Shown: positions 14,308 through 24,142 of the stretch, piece after piece | Layout: each line of letters starts with the position of its first letter | Numbering within the stretch: the first letter of the stretch is position 1 | DNA from: Neorhizobium galegae | GTDB lineage: Bacteria > Pseudomonadota > Alphaproteobacteria > Rhizobiales > Rhizobiaceae | NCBI RefSeq assembly: GCF_017877135.1 | Contig: NZ_JAGIPH010000005.1 | Coordinates: 62,001-126,000 of the forward strand | DNA: 64,000 nt | Direction of reading: 5' to 3' | Notes under the pieces: model-generated | The model's database searches: none | Seen by the model: only the letters and a program-made list of their open reading frames with translations | What the model was told of the DNA's origin: nothing | Program-made: the position numbers and the translations under genes

Positions 14308-15189
14308 ATGCACAGTCCGTCCCGTCAAAAAGCCGTTTTCCGTTTTGCCCCGAGCCCGAACGGTTTCCTGCATCTGGGCCATGCGCTTTCCGCGCTGACC
14401 AACCAGAAGATGGCGCAGGAGCAGGGCGGCCGCCTGTTGCTGCGCATCGAGGATATCGACCAGACGCGCTGCCGGGCCGAATTCGAGGACGAAATCTTTC
14501 GCGATCTCGCCTGGCTCGGCCTCGAGTTCGAAACCCCGGTGCGCCGCCAGTCGCAGCATGTGGCGGATTATCAGGAAGCCCTCTCCCGCCTTGAGGACCT
14601 CGGGCTGATTTATCCTGCCTTTCTGACGCGCGGCGAAGTGAAGGCAAGGCTTGCCGCGGGCGAAGCAAGCGGAATACCCTGGCCGCGCGATCCCGATGGC
14701 GCTCCCCTCTATCCGCCGGAAGACCGTCTGCGCCCCGCATCGCAACGGGCGCATCTCCTGAAGAACGGCCTCCGGCACACGCTGCGCCTCGATATGCAAA
14801 AGGCGCTGTCACTGGTGAAAGGGCCACTCATCTTCCAGGAAACAGGTGATGGGGAAAAGGGCGAGATAACAGCGGATCCTTCCGTCTGGGGCGATGTGGT
14901 CCTCTCCCGCTCGGATGCGCCGTCCAGCTATCATCTCTCCGTGGTGGTGGACGATGCGCTGCAAGGCGTGACCCACGTGGTGCGCGGGCTTGATCTTTTT
15001 CATGCAACCAGCGTGCATCGCCTGCTGCAACAACTGCTCGATCTTCCGGTGCCCGTCTATCACCACCACCGGCTGGTGCTGGGGGCGGATGGGCGCAAGC
15101 TCTCCAAGAGCGAAGGATCGACGGGGATTGCAGCGCTGCGGGCTGCCGACCACTCACCGGCGGATATTCGCCACCTGCTCGGGTTCTGA
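14308..15189 (+). CDS. gluQ: Glutamyl-Q tRNA(Asp) synthetase
   Basis: A 293-residue paralogue of the GluRS catalytic domain without an anticodon-binding domain. It attaches glutamate to queuosine in tRNA-Asp. Class I motifs are HLGH within FAPSPNGFLHLGHALSAL and KLSKS in GADGRKLSKSEG. The length and missing C-terminal domain separate it from gltX. I start at the ATG at 14,308; upstream sequence belongs to the divergent glycosylase. Its last 36 bp overlap the 3' end of the convergent YihY-type gene. A queuosine-precursor transporter occurs at 43.5 kb, consistent with queuosine use. Confidence 0.92.
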   Translation: MHSPSRQKAVFRFAPSPNGFLHLGHALSALTNQKMAQEQGGRLLLRIEDIDQTRCRAEFEDEIFRDLAWLGLEFETPVRRQSQHVADYQEALSRLEDLGLIYPAFLTRGEVKARLAAGEASGIPWPRDPDGAPLYPPEDRLRPASQRAHLLKNGLRHTLRLDMQKALSLVKGPLIFQETGDGEKGEITADPSVWGDVVLSRSDAPSSYHLSVVVDDALQGVTHVVRGLDLFHATSVHRLLQQLLDLPVPVYHHHRLVLGADGRKLSKSEGSTGIAALRAADHSPADIRHLLGF

Positions 15190-16122
15190 CGGGCCGGCAT
15201 CCTGCCGCTTGCGACGCCGGCGAGTGACGAAGCGCGATTTGGAAAGCGCCGACAGCACGCGGTATTTCATCAGGGCGGCGTTCACCTCCGCGCCAAGCAT
15301 GAAAATCACGCCGACCATGTAGAGAAACACCAGAACGATCATCACCGAAGCAAGACCCGCATAGGTCGCGGCATAATTGGCGAAGGTCGCAAGATAGGAC
15401 GCAAAGATCAGCGCAAAAACGCTCCAGCAGAGGATCGTCAGTAAGATGCCCGGCAAGATGTCGATAAGCCGGCGCGAGCCCGCCGGCAGCCATTTGTGGC
15501 AGACGATCAGGCCGAGCACGAGCACGACCACCGTGCCGATCACCCCGAAGCTTGAGATATTGTCCAGTTCGTCGCGGAGCCACGGCATGTGCGAGCCGGC
15601 AAAGCGCACCGCGATCGGCAGCGCCACGAGCACGATGCTGATGGCGGCAAAAATCACCACGGCGACGATCACATAGCCAAGGCTTGCGAGGCGGGTCACA
15701 TACCAGGGCCGGTTTTCCGGAACGCGGTAGGCACGGTTGAGCGAGATGCGCAGCGCCTCGACGCCGTTGGAGGCAAAATAGGCGGCCGCCAGAACCGAAA
15801 TGGTCAGCAGCCCGCCACGCGGGATTTCGAGCACGCGGCGAATTTCCGCGGCCAGCGGTTCGGCAATCGCTGTCGGCCATGTGTCGAAGAGCAGATGCAC
15901 CGCCGTTTCGGAAAAGCTGCTCGCGCCAAGAAAGCCGGCAAGTGCCGTGCCGAAAATCAGGAAGGGAAACAGCGCCAAAAGCCCCGACAGCGCCACATGG
16001 CTTGCCAGCGCCCACCCGTCGTCATCGTTGAAATGACCATAGGCGTCGAAGAAAACCTTGTAGACGAACTGGTACCAGCGGGTTTTTGGCAGGTCTTCGG
16101 CCAATGTGATCTCCGTTGTCAC
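15154..16122 (-). CDS. YihY/BrkB-family inner-membrane protein
   Basis: The 322-residue protein has about six transmembrane helices, starting near LSGLLALFPFLIFGTALAG, and the family signature around FFASNGVEALRISLNRAYRVPE-like sequence (here YFASNGVEALRISLN). YihY/BrkB proteins are widespread; despite the old ribonuclease BN name they are membrane proteins of unclear function. The C-terminus is very basic (RRRRKRQ) and cytoplasmic. The 3' end overlaps gluQ by 36 bp in the opposite direction. Confidence 0.88.
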   Translation of the reverse strand: MTTEITLAEDLPKTRWYQFVYKVFFDAYGHFNDDDGWALASHVALSGLLALFPFLIFGTALAGFLGASSFSETAVHLLFDTWPTAIAEPLAAEIRRVLEIPRGGLLTISVLAAAYFASNGVEALRISLNRAYRVPENRPWYVTRLASLGYVIVAVVIFAAISIVLVALPIAVRFAGSHMPWLRDELDNISSFGVIGTVVVLVLGLIVCHKWLPAGSRRLIDILPGILLTILCWSVFALIFASYLATFANYAATYAGLASVMIVLVFLYMVGVIFMLGAEVNAALMKYRVLSALSKSRFVTRRRRKRQDAGPSEPEQVANIRR

Positions 16123-16184
16123 GTCCGCTCAAATATGGGAAACGCAAAGCCATTGTACAGGGAGAGAGCCTGTCGGGAGGAAGA

Positions 16185-17018
16185 ATGACGCAAACGCGCT
16201 CCATCATCGTTACCGGCTGTTCATCCGGCATCGGCGCTTATTGCGCCCGAGCCCTGAAGGCCGATGGATGGCGGGTGTTTGCAACCGTTCGCAAGCCGCA
16301 GGATCTTCACGCCCTCGAAGCCGACGGTATCGAGGCGTTTCTGATGGATTATACGCGTCAGGACACGATCGATGCGCTTGTCTGCGATGTGCGACAGCGC
16401 ACCGGCGGGCGGCTCGATGCCCTTTTCAACAACGGCGCCTATGGCCAGCCCGGCGCGGTGGAAGACTTAAGCACGGACGTGCTGCGCCTGCAGTTCGAGA
16501 CCAATGTCTTCGGCTGGCACGAGCTGACGCGGCAGGTCATTCCCCTGATGCGGGCGCAGGACCATGGCCGCATCGTGCAATGCTCCTCCATTCTTGGCCT
16601 CGTGCCCTATCGGTATCGCGGCGCCTACAATGCATCCAAGCACGCCATCGAAGGCTTGAACGTGACGCTGCGCATGGAACTCGACGGCTCCGGCATCTTT
16701 GTCAGCCTGATCGAGCCCGGCCCGATTGCCTCGCGCTTCACCGCCAATGCGCTGGCGGCCGTGCGCGACCATATCGACATTGAAAACTCCGCCCACGCCG
16801 CCGAATACACACGCCAGCTCGCACGCCTTGACGGAAGCGGGCCGGTGAACCGAAACAAACTGGGACCGGAAGCGGTTTATACGGTTCTCTCCCACGCCTT
16901 GACCGCAAAGCGTCCGCGTCCGCATTATCTCGTCACCAAACCGGCAAAGCAGGGAGCGTTGCTGAAACGTCTGCTGCCCGCCGATCTGCTCTACCGGCTG
17001 TTGCGTAAGCTGGACTGA
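16185..17018 (+). CDS. Short-chain dehydrogenase/reductase, SDR family
   Basis: A 277-residue classical SDR: the dinucleotide-binding TGCSSGIG near the N-terminus, the NNGAYG element, a serine in VQCSSILG and the catalytic pair in YNASKHAIEG. SDRs of this type reduce or oxidise carbonyl/alcohol substrates with NAD(P); the substrate cannot be told from sequence. A strong GGGAGG precedes the ATG at 16,185. It is followed 27 bp downstream by the twin-transmembrane and cobalamin adenosyltransferase genes and may share their transcript. Confidence 0.88.
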   Translation: MTQTRSIIVTGCSSGIGAYCARALKADGWRVFATVRKPQDLHALEADGIEAFLMDYTRQDTIDALVCDVRQRTGGRLDALFNNGAYGQPGAVEDLSTDVLRLQFETNVFGWHELTRQVIPLMRAQDHGRIVQCSSILGLVPYRYRGAYNASKHAIEGLNVTLRMELDGSGIFVSLIEPGPIASRFTANALAAVRDHIDIENSAHAAEYTRQLARLDGSGPVNRNKLGPEAVYTVLSHALTAKRPRPHYLVTKPAKQGALLKRLLPADLLYRLLRKLD

Positions 17019-17045
17019 CATCACTTCAGAAAAGGCATTCACTCC

Positions 17046-17243
17046 ATGTCCAGTTTCACCACCATACTGGCCCTTGTCGTCATGGGGCTTGTGGTTCTGG
17101 TTCTGATCCGCGGCCTCTTCAATATGCTGAAGGGCACGGACGGCAACAAATCCAACAAGCTGATGCAGCTGCGCGTGCTGCTGCAGGCCATAGCCATTGC
17201 GCTTATCATGCTGACGCTCTGGCTCACCGGCGGAGGGCGCTGA
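17046..17243 (+). CDS. Twin-transmembrane small protein (HIG1-like)
   Basis: A 65-residue protein with two hydrophobic helices (TILALVVMGLVVLVLIRGLF and VLLQAIAIALIMLTLWL) joined by a polar KGTDGNKSNK loop. This matches the alphaproteobacterial twin-transmembrane/HIG1-domain proteins, which relate to respiratory supercomplex factors. Two bases separate it from the adenosyltransferase gene, so they are probably co-translated. Confidence 0.8.
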   Translation: MSSFTTILALVVMGLVVLVLIRGLFNMLKGTDGNKSNKLMQLRVLLQAIAIALIMLTLWLTGGGR

Positions 17244-17245
17244 TC

Positions 17246-17824
17246 ATGGTCAAGCTCAACAAGATCTATACCCGCACCGGCGATGACGGCACCACGGCGC
17301 TTGTCACCGGGCCGCGGCGCCTGAAGCACGACCTGCGCGTCGAGTGCTATGGCACGATCGACGAAACCAATTCGGTTATCGGCGTTGCGCGCCTCCATAC
17401 GCAAGGGATGAGCGTCCTCGACCAGATGCTGTTTCGCATCCAGAACGACCTCTTCGATCTCGGGGCCGACCTTGCGACCCCCGATACCGGGGAAAAGGTG
17501 GAATGGGAGCCGCTGCGCATCGTGCAGTCGCAGGTCGACCGGCTGGAAAGCGAAATCGACACGCTGAACGCGGAGCTAGACCCCCTCACCTCGTTCGTTC
17601 TGCCGGGTGGCTCGCCAGCGGCCGCGCATCTGCATGTCGCGCGCACCGTCTCGCGCCGCGCCGAGCGGCTGATGGTGGACCTGTCGAAGATGGAAGGCGA
17701 AGTGGTCGGCGCGCCGGCGCTCAAATATGTGAACCGCCTCTCGGACTTTCTCTTCGTTGCCGCCCGCCACGCCAATGAATGCGGCAGGGCCGATATCCTC
17801 TGGGTCCCCGGCAAGAACCGCTAA
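17246..17824 (+). CDS. Cob(I)alamin adenosyltransferase, PduO type
   Basis: A 192-residue enzyme that transfers the adenosyl group of ATP to cob(I)alamin. The N-terminal ATP-binding motif YTRTGDDGTTALVTG and the conserved GTIDETNSVIG are clear, as are the late RRAERLMVDL and NRLSDFLFVAARHAN segments. It complements the cobaltochelatase genes cobST at 46-49 kb. It lies immediately after the twin-transmembrane gene; 173 untranslated bases follow before etfB. Confidence 0.92.
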   Translation: MVKLNKIYTRTGDDGTTALVTGPRRLKHDLRVECYGTIDETNSVIGVARLHTQGMSVLDQMLFRIQNDLFDLGADLATPDTGEKVEWEPLRIVQSQVDRLESEIDTLNAELDPLTSFVLPGGSPAAAHLHVARTVSRRAERLMVDLSKMEGEVVGAPALKYVNRLSDFLFVAARHANECGRADILWVPGKNR

Positions 17825-17997
17825 GGGGTCTGCGACGCTGTGTCGGACCGGAATGGGGACATGACCAAATCGCACGATGCGACATCGGAAAAGGTTTTGT
17901 ATTCGGCCTAAAAATGCGTATCCATGTCGCCCATTGACAATCAGCGGCGCCGCAGAAGCCGCATGTTCCCAATTGGTTCGATCTGAGGAAGAACGTC

Positions 17998-18747
17998 ATG
18001 AAAATCCTGGTGCCTGTTAAGCGGGTGGTTGATTACAACGTGAAGATCCGCGTCAAGGCGGATGGCTCGGGCGTGGAACTCGCCAACGTGAAGATGTCGA
18101 TGAACCCCTTCGACGAGATTTCCGTGGAAGAGGCGCTGCGGCTGAAGGAAGCCGGCAAGGCGGATGAAATTGTCATCGTCTCCATCGGGCCGACCAAGGC
18201 CGAAGAAACCATCCGCACCGCCCTCGCCATGGGCGCCGACCGCGGCATCCTCATCGAGACGGACGAGGCGGTCGAGCCGCTTGCCGTGGCAAAGCTCCTG
18301 AAGGGCGTTGTCGAAGCGGAAGCTCCGGGGCTGGTCATCGTCGGCAAGCAGGCGATCGATGACGATTCGAACCAGACGGGCCAGATGCTGGCAGCGCTGC
18401 TCGGCTGGGGCCAGGCGACGTTTGCCTCCAAGGTCGAAATCAGCGACAGCGCAGCAAAGGTCACCCGCGAAGTGGATGGCGGCCTGCAGACCGTCGAGGT
18501 CAAGCTTCCGGCCATCGTGACGACGGACCTGCGCCTCAACGAGCCGCGCTATGCCTCGCTGCCCAACATCATGAAGGCCAAGAAGAAGCCGCTCGACAAG
18601 AAGACGCCGGCCGATTTCGGCGTCGATATTGCCCCGCGCCTCAAGGTCATCAAGACCGAGGAACCGGGTGGCCGCAAGGCCGGCATCAAGGTCAAGTCCG
18701 TGGCCGAGCTGGTCGAAAAGTTGAAAACCGAAGCCGGCGTACTGTAA
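17998..18747 (+). CDS. etfB: Electron transfer flavoprotein, beta subunit
   Basis: The 249-residue small ETF subunit begins [19 protein letters not shown] and contains the family stretch [23 protein letters not shown] and the loop [25 protein letters not shown] sequence near the C-terminal third. With EtfA it shuttles electrons from acyl-CoA and other dehydrogenases to ETF:ubiquinone oxidoreductase. It lacks the features of nitrogen-fixation FixA. etfA follows 24 bp later in one operon ending in a clear terminator at 19,727. Confidence 0.95.
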   Translation: MKILVPVKRVVDYNVKIRVKADGSGVELANVKMSMNPFDEISVEEALRLKEAGKADEIVIVSIGPTKAEETIRTALAMGADRGILIETDEAVEPLAVAKLLKGVVEAEAPGLVIVGKQAIDDDSNQTGQMLAALLGWGQATFASKVEISDSAAKVTREVDGGLQTVEVKLPAIVTTDLRLNEPRYASLPNIMKAKKKPLDKKTPADFGVDIAPRLKVIKTEEPGGRKAGIKVKSVAELVEKLKTEAGVL

Positions 18748-18771
18748 CCGGACGACAGGGAGATAACGATA

Positions 18772-19701
18772 ATGGCTATTCTTCTTCTCGCGGAACATGA
18801 CGGCGCAGCCGTGTCTGATCAGACCGCCAAGGCCGTGACGGCTGCCGCCCAGATCGGCGGCGATATCCATGTGCTGGTTGCAGGCGCGGGCGTTCAGGCG
18901 GCGGCGGACGCTGCTGCCAAGCTGTCAGGCGTTGCCAAGGTGCTGGTTGCCGACGACGCAGGCCTTGCCAATGGGCTTGCAGAACCGCTCGCCGATCTGA
19001 TCGTCAAGCTGTCTGGCGCCTATGACGTCATTCTTGCCGCCGCAACCGCTTCTGCCAAGAATGTCATGCCGCGTGTGGCAGCACTTCTCGACGTGATGCA
19101 GGTCTCGGAAATCACCGAGGTCATCTCGGCCGATACGTTCAAGCGGCCGATCTACGCCGGTAACGCCATCCAGACGGTTCAGTCGAAGGATGCCAAGAAG
19201 GTGATCACCGTGCGCACGGCAGCCTTTGCCGCCGTCGAGGCAACCGGTTCTGCTTCCGTGGAAGCCGTGGCGGGCGCTGCCGATCCCGGCCTTTCGAGCT
19301 TCGTCGGCGATGCGCTCTCCTCCTCGGACCGGCCGGAACTCACCTCGGCCAAGATCATCGTTTCGGGTGGCCGCGCGCTTGGCTCCTCGGACAAGTTCAA
19401 GGAGGTCATCCTGCCGCTCGCCGACAAGTTGGGTGCCGCCGTCGGTGCCTCGCGCGCTGCGGTGGATGCCGGTTACGCGCCCAACGACTGGCAGGTCGGC
19501 CAGACCGGCAAGGTGGTCGCGCCGCAGCTTTACATCGCTGTCGGCATTTCTGGTGCCATCCAGCATCTTGCCGGCATGAAGGACAGCAAGGTCATCGTCG
19601 CGATCAACAAGGACGAGGAAGCGCCGATCTTCCAGGTGGCCGATTACGGCCTGGTCGGCGATCTCTTCGAGATCCTGCCGGAGCTTGAAAAGGCTCTTTG
19701 A
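18772..19701 (+). CDS. etfA: Electron transfer flavoprotein, alpha subunit
   Basis: A 309-residue FAD-binding subunit. The C-terminal FAD domain shows [39 protein letters not shown] and the ending [20 protein letters not shown], all family hallmarks. It forms the heterodimer with EtfB and carries the FAD. It is the last gene of the etfBA operon; an intrinsic terminator starts 25 bp after the stop. Confidence 0.96.
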   Translation: MAILLLAEHDGAAVSDQTAKAVTAAAQIGGDIHVLVAGAGVQAAADAAAKLSGVAKVLVADDAGLANGLAEPLADLIVKLSGAYDVILAAATASAKNVMPRVAALLDVMQVSEITEVISADTFKRPIYAGNAIQTVQSKDAKKVITVRTAAFAAVEATGSASVEAVAGAADPGLSSFVGDALSSSDRPELTSAKIIVSGGRALGSSDKFKEVILPLADKLGAAVGASRAAVDAGYAPNDWQVGQTGKVVAPQLYIAVGISGAIQHLAGMKDSKVIVAINKDEEAPIFQVADYGLVGDLFEILPELEKAL

Positions 19702-19726
19702 GCCTCATCAATATTGACTGAAAAAC

Positions 19727-19757
19727 GGCCGCGCCTTGAGGAGCGTGGCCCTTTTTT
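19727..19757 (+). terminator. Intrinsic terminator of etfBA
   Basis: GGCCGCGC (19,727-19,734) pairs with GCGTGGCC (19,743-19,750) around an 8-base loop, with a six-T run at 19,752-19,757. Confidence 0.88.
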
Positions 19758-19801
19758 GTTGCGGTGGATCGCCGCAACGATCCGACTGCCAAAAAATCCG
19801 T

Positions 19802-22276
19802 TCAGAACTCTTCCCAGTTCTCACTGCCGGACGGAGCAGCAGGCGCTGACGGCTGCGACAGGCCCGCCGTCAGCTTGCCCATCAGTGCCCGTGCCGGAGA
19901 CGCGACGTGACGGCTGCCCTCGCCGGCCGGCTTGACCGGCGCAAAGCGGCTTAGTGCGGCCTTTGCCGGTCGTGCGGGCACAGAAACGGGCAGCGGCCGG
20001 TCCGGCGCGCTTGGCCGCGAGGTCATGGAGGCGGATGCCGTCATCTGCCCCTCCGACAGGTGAAAACGCGACACGAGCTCCGACAATCCCTGCGCATCGC
20101 CGGTCAGCCGCGCCATGTCGTTGTTGGTGCGCTCGGCCATCTGCGAGTTCTGCTGGGTGGTGTTTTCCATCTGGCGGATGGCAGTGGAAATTTCCCGGAC
20201 GCTTTCCGACTGCTCGCCGGCGGCTTCGGCGATCGATGCGATCTGGTGGTTGATCTTGGCCACCTGACCGGCAATCTCGCCCAGCGCCGAGCCGGTGTTC
20301 TGCACGAGACCGACCCCGGTTTTCACCGCTTCGCCGGACTTGCCGATCAACTGCTTGATCTCGCGGGCGGCATTGGCCGAGCGCTGCGCAAGCTCGCGCA
20401 CTTCCTGGGCCACCACGGCAAAGCCCTTGCCGGCCTCCCCGGCGCGGGCGGCTTCGACCCCGGCGTTGAGCGCCAGAAGATTGGTCTGGAAGGCGATCTC
20501 GTCGATCACGTTGATGATCTGCGAAATCTCGTGCGAAGCCTGCTCGATGTGGCTCATCGCCTCCACGGCGGAATTGACGATGGCACCGGAGCGATCCGTC
20601 GACAGCTTCGTTGCGGACACCATCTCGCGGGCACTTGCGGCCCGTTCCGTCGAGGTGCGGATTGCCTCCATGATCTGGGTGATGACGGCGGAGGTTTCCT
20701 CGATGGCGGCCGCCTGCTGTTCGGAGCGGCGCGACAGGTCATCGGTTGCCGCCATCATGCCGGCGGCGGTAGCGTTGATGGAGGCGGTGTTGCCGGATAC
20801 CTGCTGCATCGTGGCGGCGAGATTGCGGATGGAATCGTTGAAGTCCACCCGCAACCGGTCGAGACCCTCCATGAAGGGTGTATCGATCGTGGTGGTGAGA
20901 TCGCCGGAGGCAAGGCGGCGCAGGCCGGCGCCCAGCACGTCAACCGTCTGCTGCAGGCGCTCTGTTTCGGCAGCGCGGGCAGCCTCGCGGTCGCGACGCT
21001 CGACATCCGACATCTGCCGGTCGCGGTCGGCTTGCGACTGCATACGGATCTTCTCGAGCGCGGCATCACGGAAGACGGCAACCGAGCGCACCATGTCGCC
21101 GATCTCGTCGCTGCGCGCCTCACCCTTCAGCGCAATCGTCGTATCGCCACCGGCAAGCCGGCTCATTGCCTCGACCAGATCATGAATGGGACGGGTGATG
21201 CCGCGCGACACCACAATGGCGGCGATGACGGCGAGAAGCAGGATACCCGCGGCAAGGCCCAGAATGGTGTTGCGAAGACCGACCAGGCTTTCCAGCGCCT
21301 CGTTTTCCGACATCAAAGCCACCACGGCCCAACGATGGCCGGCAAAGGCCAGCGGTGAGGCTGCGGCGTAATGGCTGGCATCACGATAGCCCTCGATAAG
21401 GCCCGTCGCATCCGTGCCCTCTACGGCACGTTTCACCAGCGGCGACGCGAGGCGTTGCGACAGCGGGTTCTTTTCCGCAGCAAGCGGCGAATCCGTGACC
21501 AGCAGGTCGCCGGCATTCACCAGCAGCGTCTCGCCGGTCTCGCCAAGGCCGGTCCGGTTGGCAAACATGGTGTTGAGGCGGGTGGCCGGCACTGCAACGA
21601 CGATGACGCCAACCTTGATATCCCCCATGAAAAGCGGCGCGGCGAGGAAAGCGGTCGCCTGTTTTGCGGCCCCATAAAGGGTGAAATCGGACAGCGCATA
21701 CAGCTCGCGGTCCTCGCTGTCGGCCACCTTGCGGAAGACCTCGGCAAGCGCCGTATCCTTCAAGTCCGCATCGCCGAGGTTGGCGCCGTATTCGCCGTTC
21801 TTCTGCACGGAGTAGACAACCGTACCCTTGCCATCGACGAGAAAGATATCCGAATAGCCGTAGCGCTTCAGCGAGGCCCGGAGCGCCGGATGATAGAGGT
21901 TGTGGTTGCTGTCATAGGTGTCGATGCGGGCCGTATCGAGGTCGAGCCGCTTTCCGGCAGGATTGGGATTGTTGGTGATGTAGCGCTCGGTGAGCGTCTC
22001 CTTCGGCTTGTCGCCCAGATAGCGCCAATCGCGGCGGAACTTGTTAAGCGCCTCGCCGGTGGTGGCGGTGCCGGAGAGGGCGCGAAGGTTCGTCACCATG
22101 GTCTCGAAGTAAAGCTGCGCCTCGTTGCGCCGACCGTCCGCAGTCGCCTCAAGCTTTTCCATGACCTGTTCGCGCAGAACCTCGCCGCTTTTCACAAATC
22201 CGGCAAAGCTTGCCGCACCAATGGACAGAATTGTCACGACCGTGACGAACAGGGGCAACTTACGGGCAATGCGCAT
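19802..22276 (-). CDS. Methyl-accepting chemotaxis protein with periplasmic Cache-like sensor and C-terminal NWEEF tether
   Basis: An 824-residue chemoreceptor. Helix 1 spans about residues 9-27, a large periplasmic region (about 30-330, Cache-like, with [18 protein letters not shown]) follows, then helix 2 (about 334-357), HAMP (358-412), a second HAMP-like segment and the signalling hairpin with [19 protein letters not shown]. The last five residues are NWEEF, the type of pentapeptide that tethers CheR/CheB in high-abundance receptors, after a Pro/Ala-rich linker. The ATG at 22,276 is chosen because it begins the membrane helix. It is a single-gene unit on the minus strand; the ligand is unknown. 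Confidence 0.93.
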   Translation of the reverse strand: MRIARKLPLFVTVVTILSIGAASFAGFVKSGEVLREQVMEKLEATADGRRNEAQLYFETMVTNLRALSGTATTGEALNKFRRDWRYLGDKPKETLTERYITNNPNPAGKRLDLDTARIDTYDSNHNLYHPALRASLKRYGYSDIFLVDGKGTVVYSVQKNGEYGANLGDADLKDTALAEVFRKVADSEDRELYALSDFTLYGAAKQATAFLAAPLFMGDIKVGVIVVAVPATRLNTMFANRTGLGETGETLLVNAGDLLVTDSPLAAEKNPLSQRLASPLVKRAVEGTDATGLIEGYRDASHYAAASPLAFAGHRWAVVALMSENEALESLVGLRNTILGLAAGILLLAVIAAIVVSRGITRPIHDLVEAMSRLAGGDTTIALKGEARSDEIGDMVRSVAVFRDAALEKIRMQSQADRDRQMSDVERRDREAARAAETERLQQTVDVLGAGLRRLASGDLTTTIDTPFMEGLDRLRVDFNDSIRNLAATMQQVSGNTASINATAAGMMAATDDLSRRSEQQAAAIEETSAVITQIMEAIRTSTERAASAREMVSATKLSTDRSGAIVNSAVEAMSHIEQASHEISQIINVIDEIAFQTNLLALNAGVEAARAGEAGKGFAVVAQEVRELAQRSANAAREIKQLIGKSGEAVKTGVGLVQNTGSALGEIAGQVAKINHQIASIAEAAGEQSESVREISTAIRQMENTTQQNSQMAERTNNDMARLTGDAQGLSELVSRFHLSEGQMTASASMTSRPSAPDRPLPVSVPARPAKAALSRFAPVKPAGEGSRHVASPARALMGKLTAGLSQPSAPAAPSGSENWEEF

Positions 22277-22379
22277 CAGCGACCGTCTCCATGAGATCAG
22301 GCGGCAGCGGACGAATGGTTCGATCCGTCCTGCCGTCCCTCTGGGCGCCATGGTGCCGTGGCACGCTTAAGAATAGGCT

Positions 22380-22446
22380 AAAATTACAGTGTCACGGATC
22401 ATGGGACCGGCGGTCATCTTCGATTAAGGACTGGAAAATTACAGTG
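22380..22446. repeat. Direct 12-bp repeat AAAATTACAGTG upstream of the chemoreceptor and hbdA
   Basis: AAAATTACAGTG occurs at 22,380-22,391 and 22,435-22,446, 55 bp apart start to start, inside the 285-bp gap between the divergent mcp and hbdA genes. The spacing is close to five helical turns, so a protein could bind both on one face. No known site is recognised. Confidence 0.6.
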
Positions 22447-22561
22447 CCGGGCATTATCAATCTCGGGTAGGCGCAGGCTTCTCGTTTGCGGTTGCGATAG
22501 ACGGCTGAAGGCCGCACGTTCCGGCCGAGCCGGATCACCTCTCGATAGGAAACAGGGCGTT

Positions 22562-23434
22562 ATGATCACGAATGTTGGAATTGTCGGTGCAGGACAGATG
22601 GGCTGCGGCATCGCGCATGTGTCGGCGCAGGCTGGCTACAAGGTGACGCTCTACGACCTTTCCAGCGAACGCATCGAGGCAGGCCTTGCCACCATCAACG
22701 GCAATCTTGCCCGCCAGGTTGCCAATGGCAAGCTGAGCGACCAGGAGCGGCGCGACACGCTGTCGCGCATTTCCGGCAGCATCGATGTCAACGATCTGGC
22801 CCCGACCGATCTCGTCATCGAGGCTGCAACCGAAGACGAAAGCGTCAAGCGCAAGATCTTTGGCCAGATCTGCCCGGTGCTGAAGCCGGAGGCGCTTCTG
22901 GCCACCAACACCTCGTCGCTATCGATCACCCGCCTTGCCGCCTCCACCGACCGGCCCGAGCAGTTCATGGGCATCCACTTCATGAACCCGGTGCCGGTGA
23001 TGAAGCTGGTGGAATTGGTGCGCGGCATAGCCACCGGTGAAAAGACCTTCAAGACCGCCAAGGATTTCGTCGCCTCGCTCGACAAGACCGTCACCGTTGC
23101 GGAAGATTTCCCCGCCTTCATCGTCAACCGCATCCTTCTGCCGATGATCAACGAGGCGATCTACACGCTCTATGAAGGCGTCGGCTCCGTCGATGCCATC
23201 GACACGGCCATGAAGCTTGGGGCCAACCACCCGATGGGGCCGCTGCAGCTTGCCGATTTCATCGGGCTCGACACATGTCTGTCGATCATGCAGGTGCTGC
23301 ATGACGGGCTGGCCGACAGCAAATATCGCCCCTGCCCGCTGCTGGTCAAATATGTCGAGGCCGGCTGGCTCGGCCGCAAATCCGGCCGCGGCTTTTACGA
23401 TTACCGCGGCGACGTGCCGGTTCCGACACGCTAA
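22562..23434 (+). CDS. hbdA: 3-hydroxybutyryl-CoA dehydrogenase
   Basis: A 290-residue NAD-dependent 3-hydroxyacyl-CoA dehydrogenase of the single-domain type. The Rossmann motif is VGAGQMGCGIAHVSAQAG; the catalytic His lies in FMGIHFMNPVPVMKLVELV and the partner region in DFPAFIVNRILLPMINEA. It acts in beta-oxidation-like or butanoate/PHB metabolism and feeds the same electron pool as etfBA. It is divergent from the chemoreceptor and convergent with the tlpA-like gene 13 bp downstream. Confidence 0.92.
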   Translation: MITNVGIVGAGQMGCGIAHVSAQAGYKVTLYDLSSERIEAGLATINGNLARQVANGKLSDQERRDTLSRISGSIDVNDLAPTDLVIEAATEDESVKRKIFGQICPVLKPEALLATNTSSLSITRLAASTDRPEQFMGIHFMNPVPVMKLVELVRGIATGEKTFKTAKDFVASLDKTVTVAEDFPAFIVNRILLPMINEAIYTLYEGVGSVDAIDTAMKLGANHPMGPLQLADFIGLDTCLSIMQVLHDGLADSKYRPCPLLVKYVEAGWLGRKSGRGFYDYRGDVPVPTR

Positions 23435-23439
23435 CGGCG

Positions 23440-23456
23440 GCGCTCCCTCAGAGCGC
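23440..23456. terminator. Hairpin between convergent hbdA and tlpA
   Basis: GCGCTC (23,440-23,445) and GAGCGC (23,451-23,456) form a perfect 6-bp stem around CCTCA. It overlaps the last codons of the tlpA-like gene and has no T-run, so terminator activity is only possible. Confidence 0.35.
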
Positions 23457-24119
23457 GGACACCTTCTCGACCAGGGCCTTTGCCTCGTCGCTATCCCAGG
23501 CGGCGGGGCCGTTCATCGAGCCGATGAGGCAGCCCTTTTTGTCGAGCACAAGCGTGACCGGCAGGCCGAACGCAAGGCCTTCCTTTTTGAGCGCATTGAA
23601 CACGCCCATGGAACTGTCGCGGTAATAGGCAAGCTTGTGAACGCCGGTCTCATCGAGAAACGCTTTCGGCTTTTCATCACCGCCGGTATCGATGTTGATC
23701 GCCACCACTTCGAAGCGATCGCCGCCCTTGGCCGCCTGCAGGGCGTTCAGCGCCGGCATTTCCTCGCGGCAGGGCACGCACCAGGTGGCCCAGAGATTCA
23801 AAAGAACCGTTTTTCCTTCAAAACTCGTGAGCGAAAGCGCAGCGCCATCCGGCCCCTTGAAGGAGAGCGGCTGCAGAGGACGCGGCTGCGGCGTTGCGAC
23901 CAGCGCCGCGATCTGCCCCTTGGCCAGTTCGGAGACGGTTCTGGCATGCGCGACGGCTCCTGCGCAGCGGGCATCCGCAACGGCGGCAGCGCCATCCGGG
24001 CCATTGCCAGACAGCCCCCCCTTCACGTATACCGCCACGGCGCCGGCGAGAATACCCGCGACGGCGGCAATCATGATCAGGCGCACGGACGGCAGACCCA
24101 GCGGTCTCTTGTTCGACAT
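23448..24119 (-). CDS. tlpA: TlpA-family membrane-anchored thiol:disulfide oxidoreductase
   Basis: A 223-residue protein with an N-terminal membrane anchor ([19 protein letters not shown]) and a periplasmic thioredoxin fold whose active site is [15 protein letters not shown]. The cis-proline region is [13 protein letters not shown]. In rhizobia TlpA reduces cytochrome oxidase assembly targets such as CuA. It is divergent from argH with a 23-bp gap, an arrangement conserved in the family. A single extra Cys in the linker (ADARCAGAV) and one in DKKGCLIG occur. Confidence 0.88.
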   Translation of the reverse strand: MSNKRPLGLPSVRLIMIAAVAGILAGAVAVYVKGGLSGNGPDGAAAVADARCAGAVAHARTVSELAKGQIAALVATPQPRPLQPLSFKGPDGAALSLTSFEGKTVLLNLWATWCVPCREEMPALNALQAAKGGDRFEVVAINIDTGGDEKPKAFLDETGVHKLAYYRDSSMGVFNALKKEGLAFGLPVTLVLDKKGCLIGSMNGPAAWDSDEAKALVEKVSAL

Positions 24120-24142
24120 TTCATACTCCAGGGCGGATACTC

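Noticed and set aside
17934..17939. TTGACA upstream of etfB as a promoter
   Set aside because: No acceptable -10 sequence lies 16-18 bp downstream, so the box alone is not enough.
17825..17997. Cobalamin riboswitch near cobalamin genes (also checked upstream of cobS)
   Set aside because: No B12-box-like sequence or multi-stem structure was seen in the gap before etfB or upstream of cobS.
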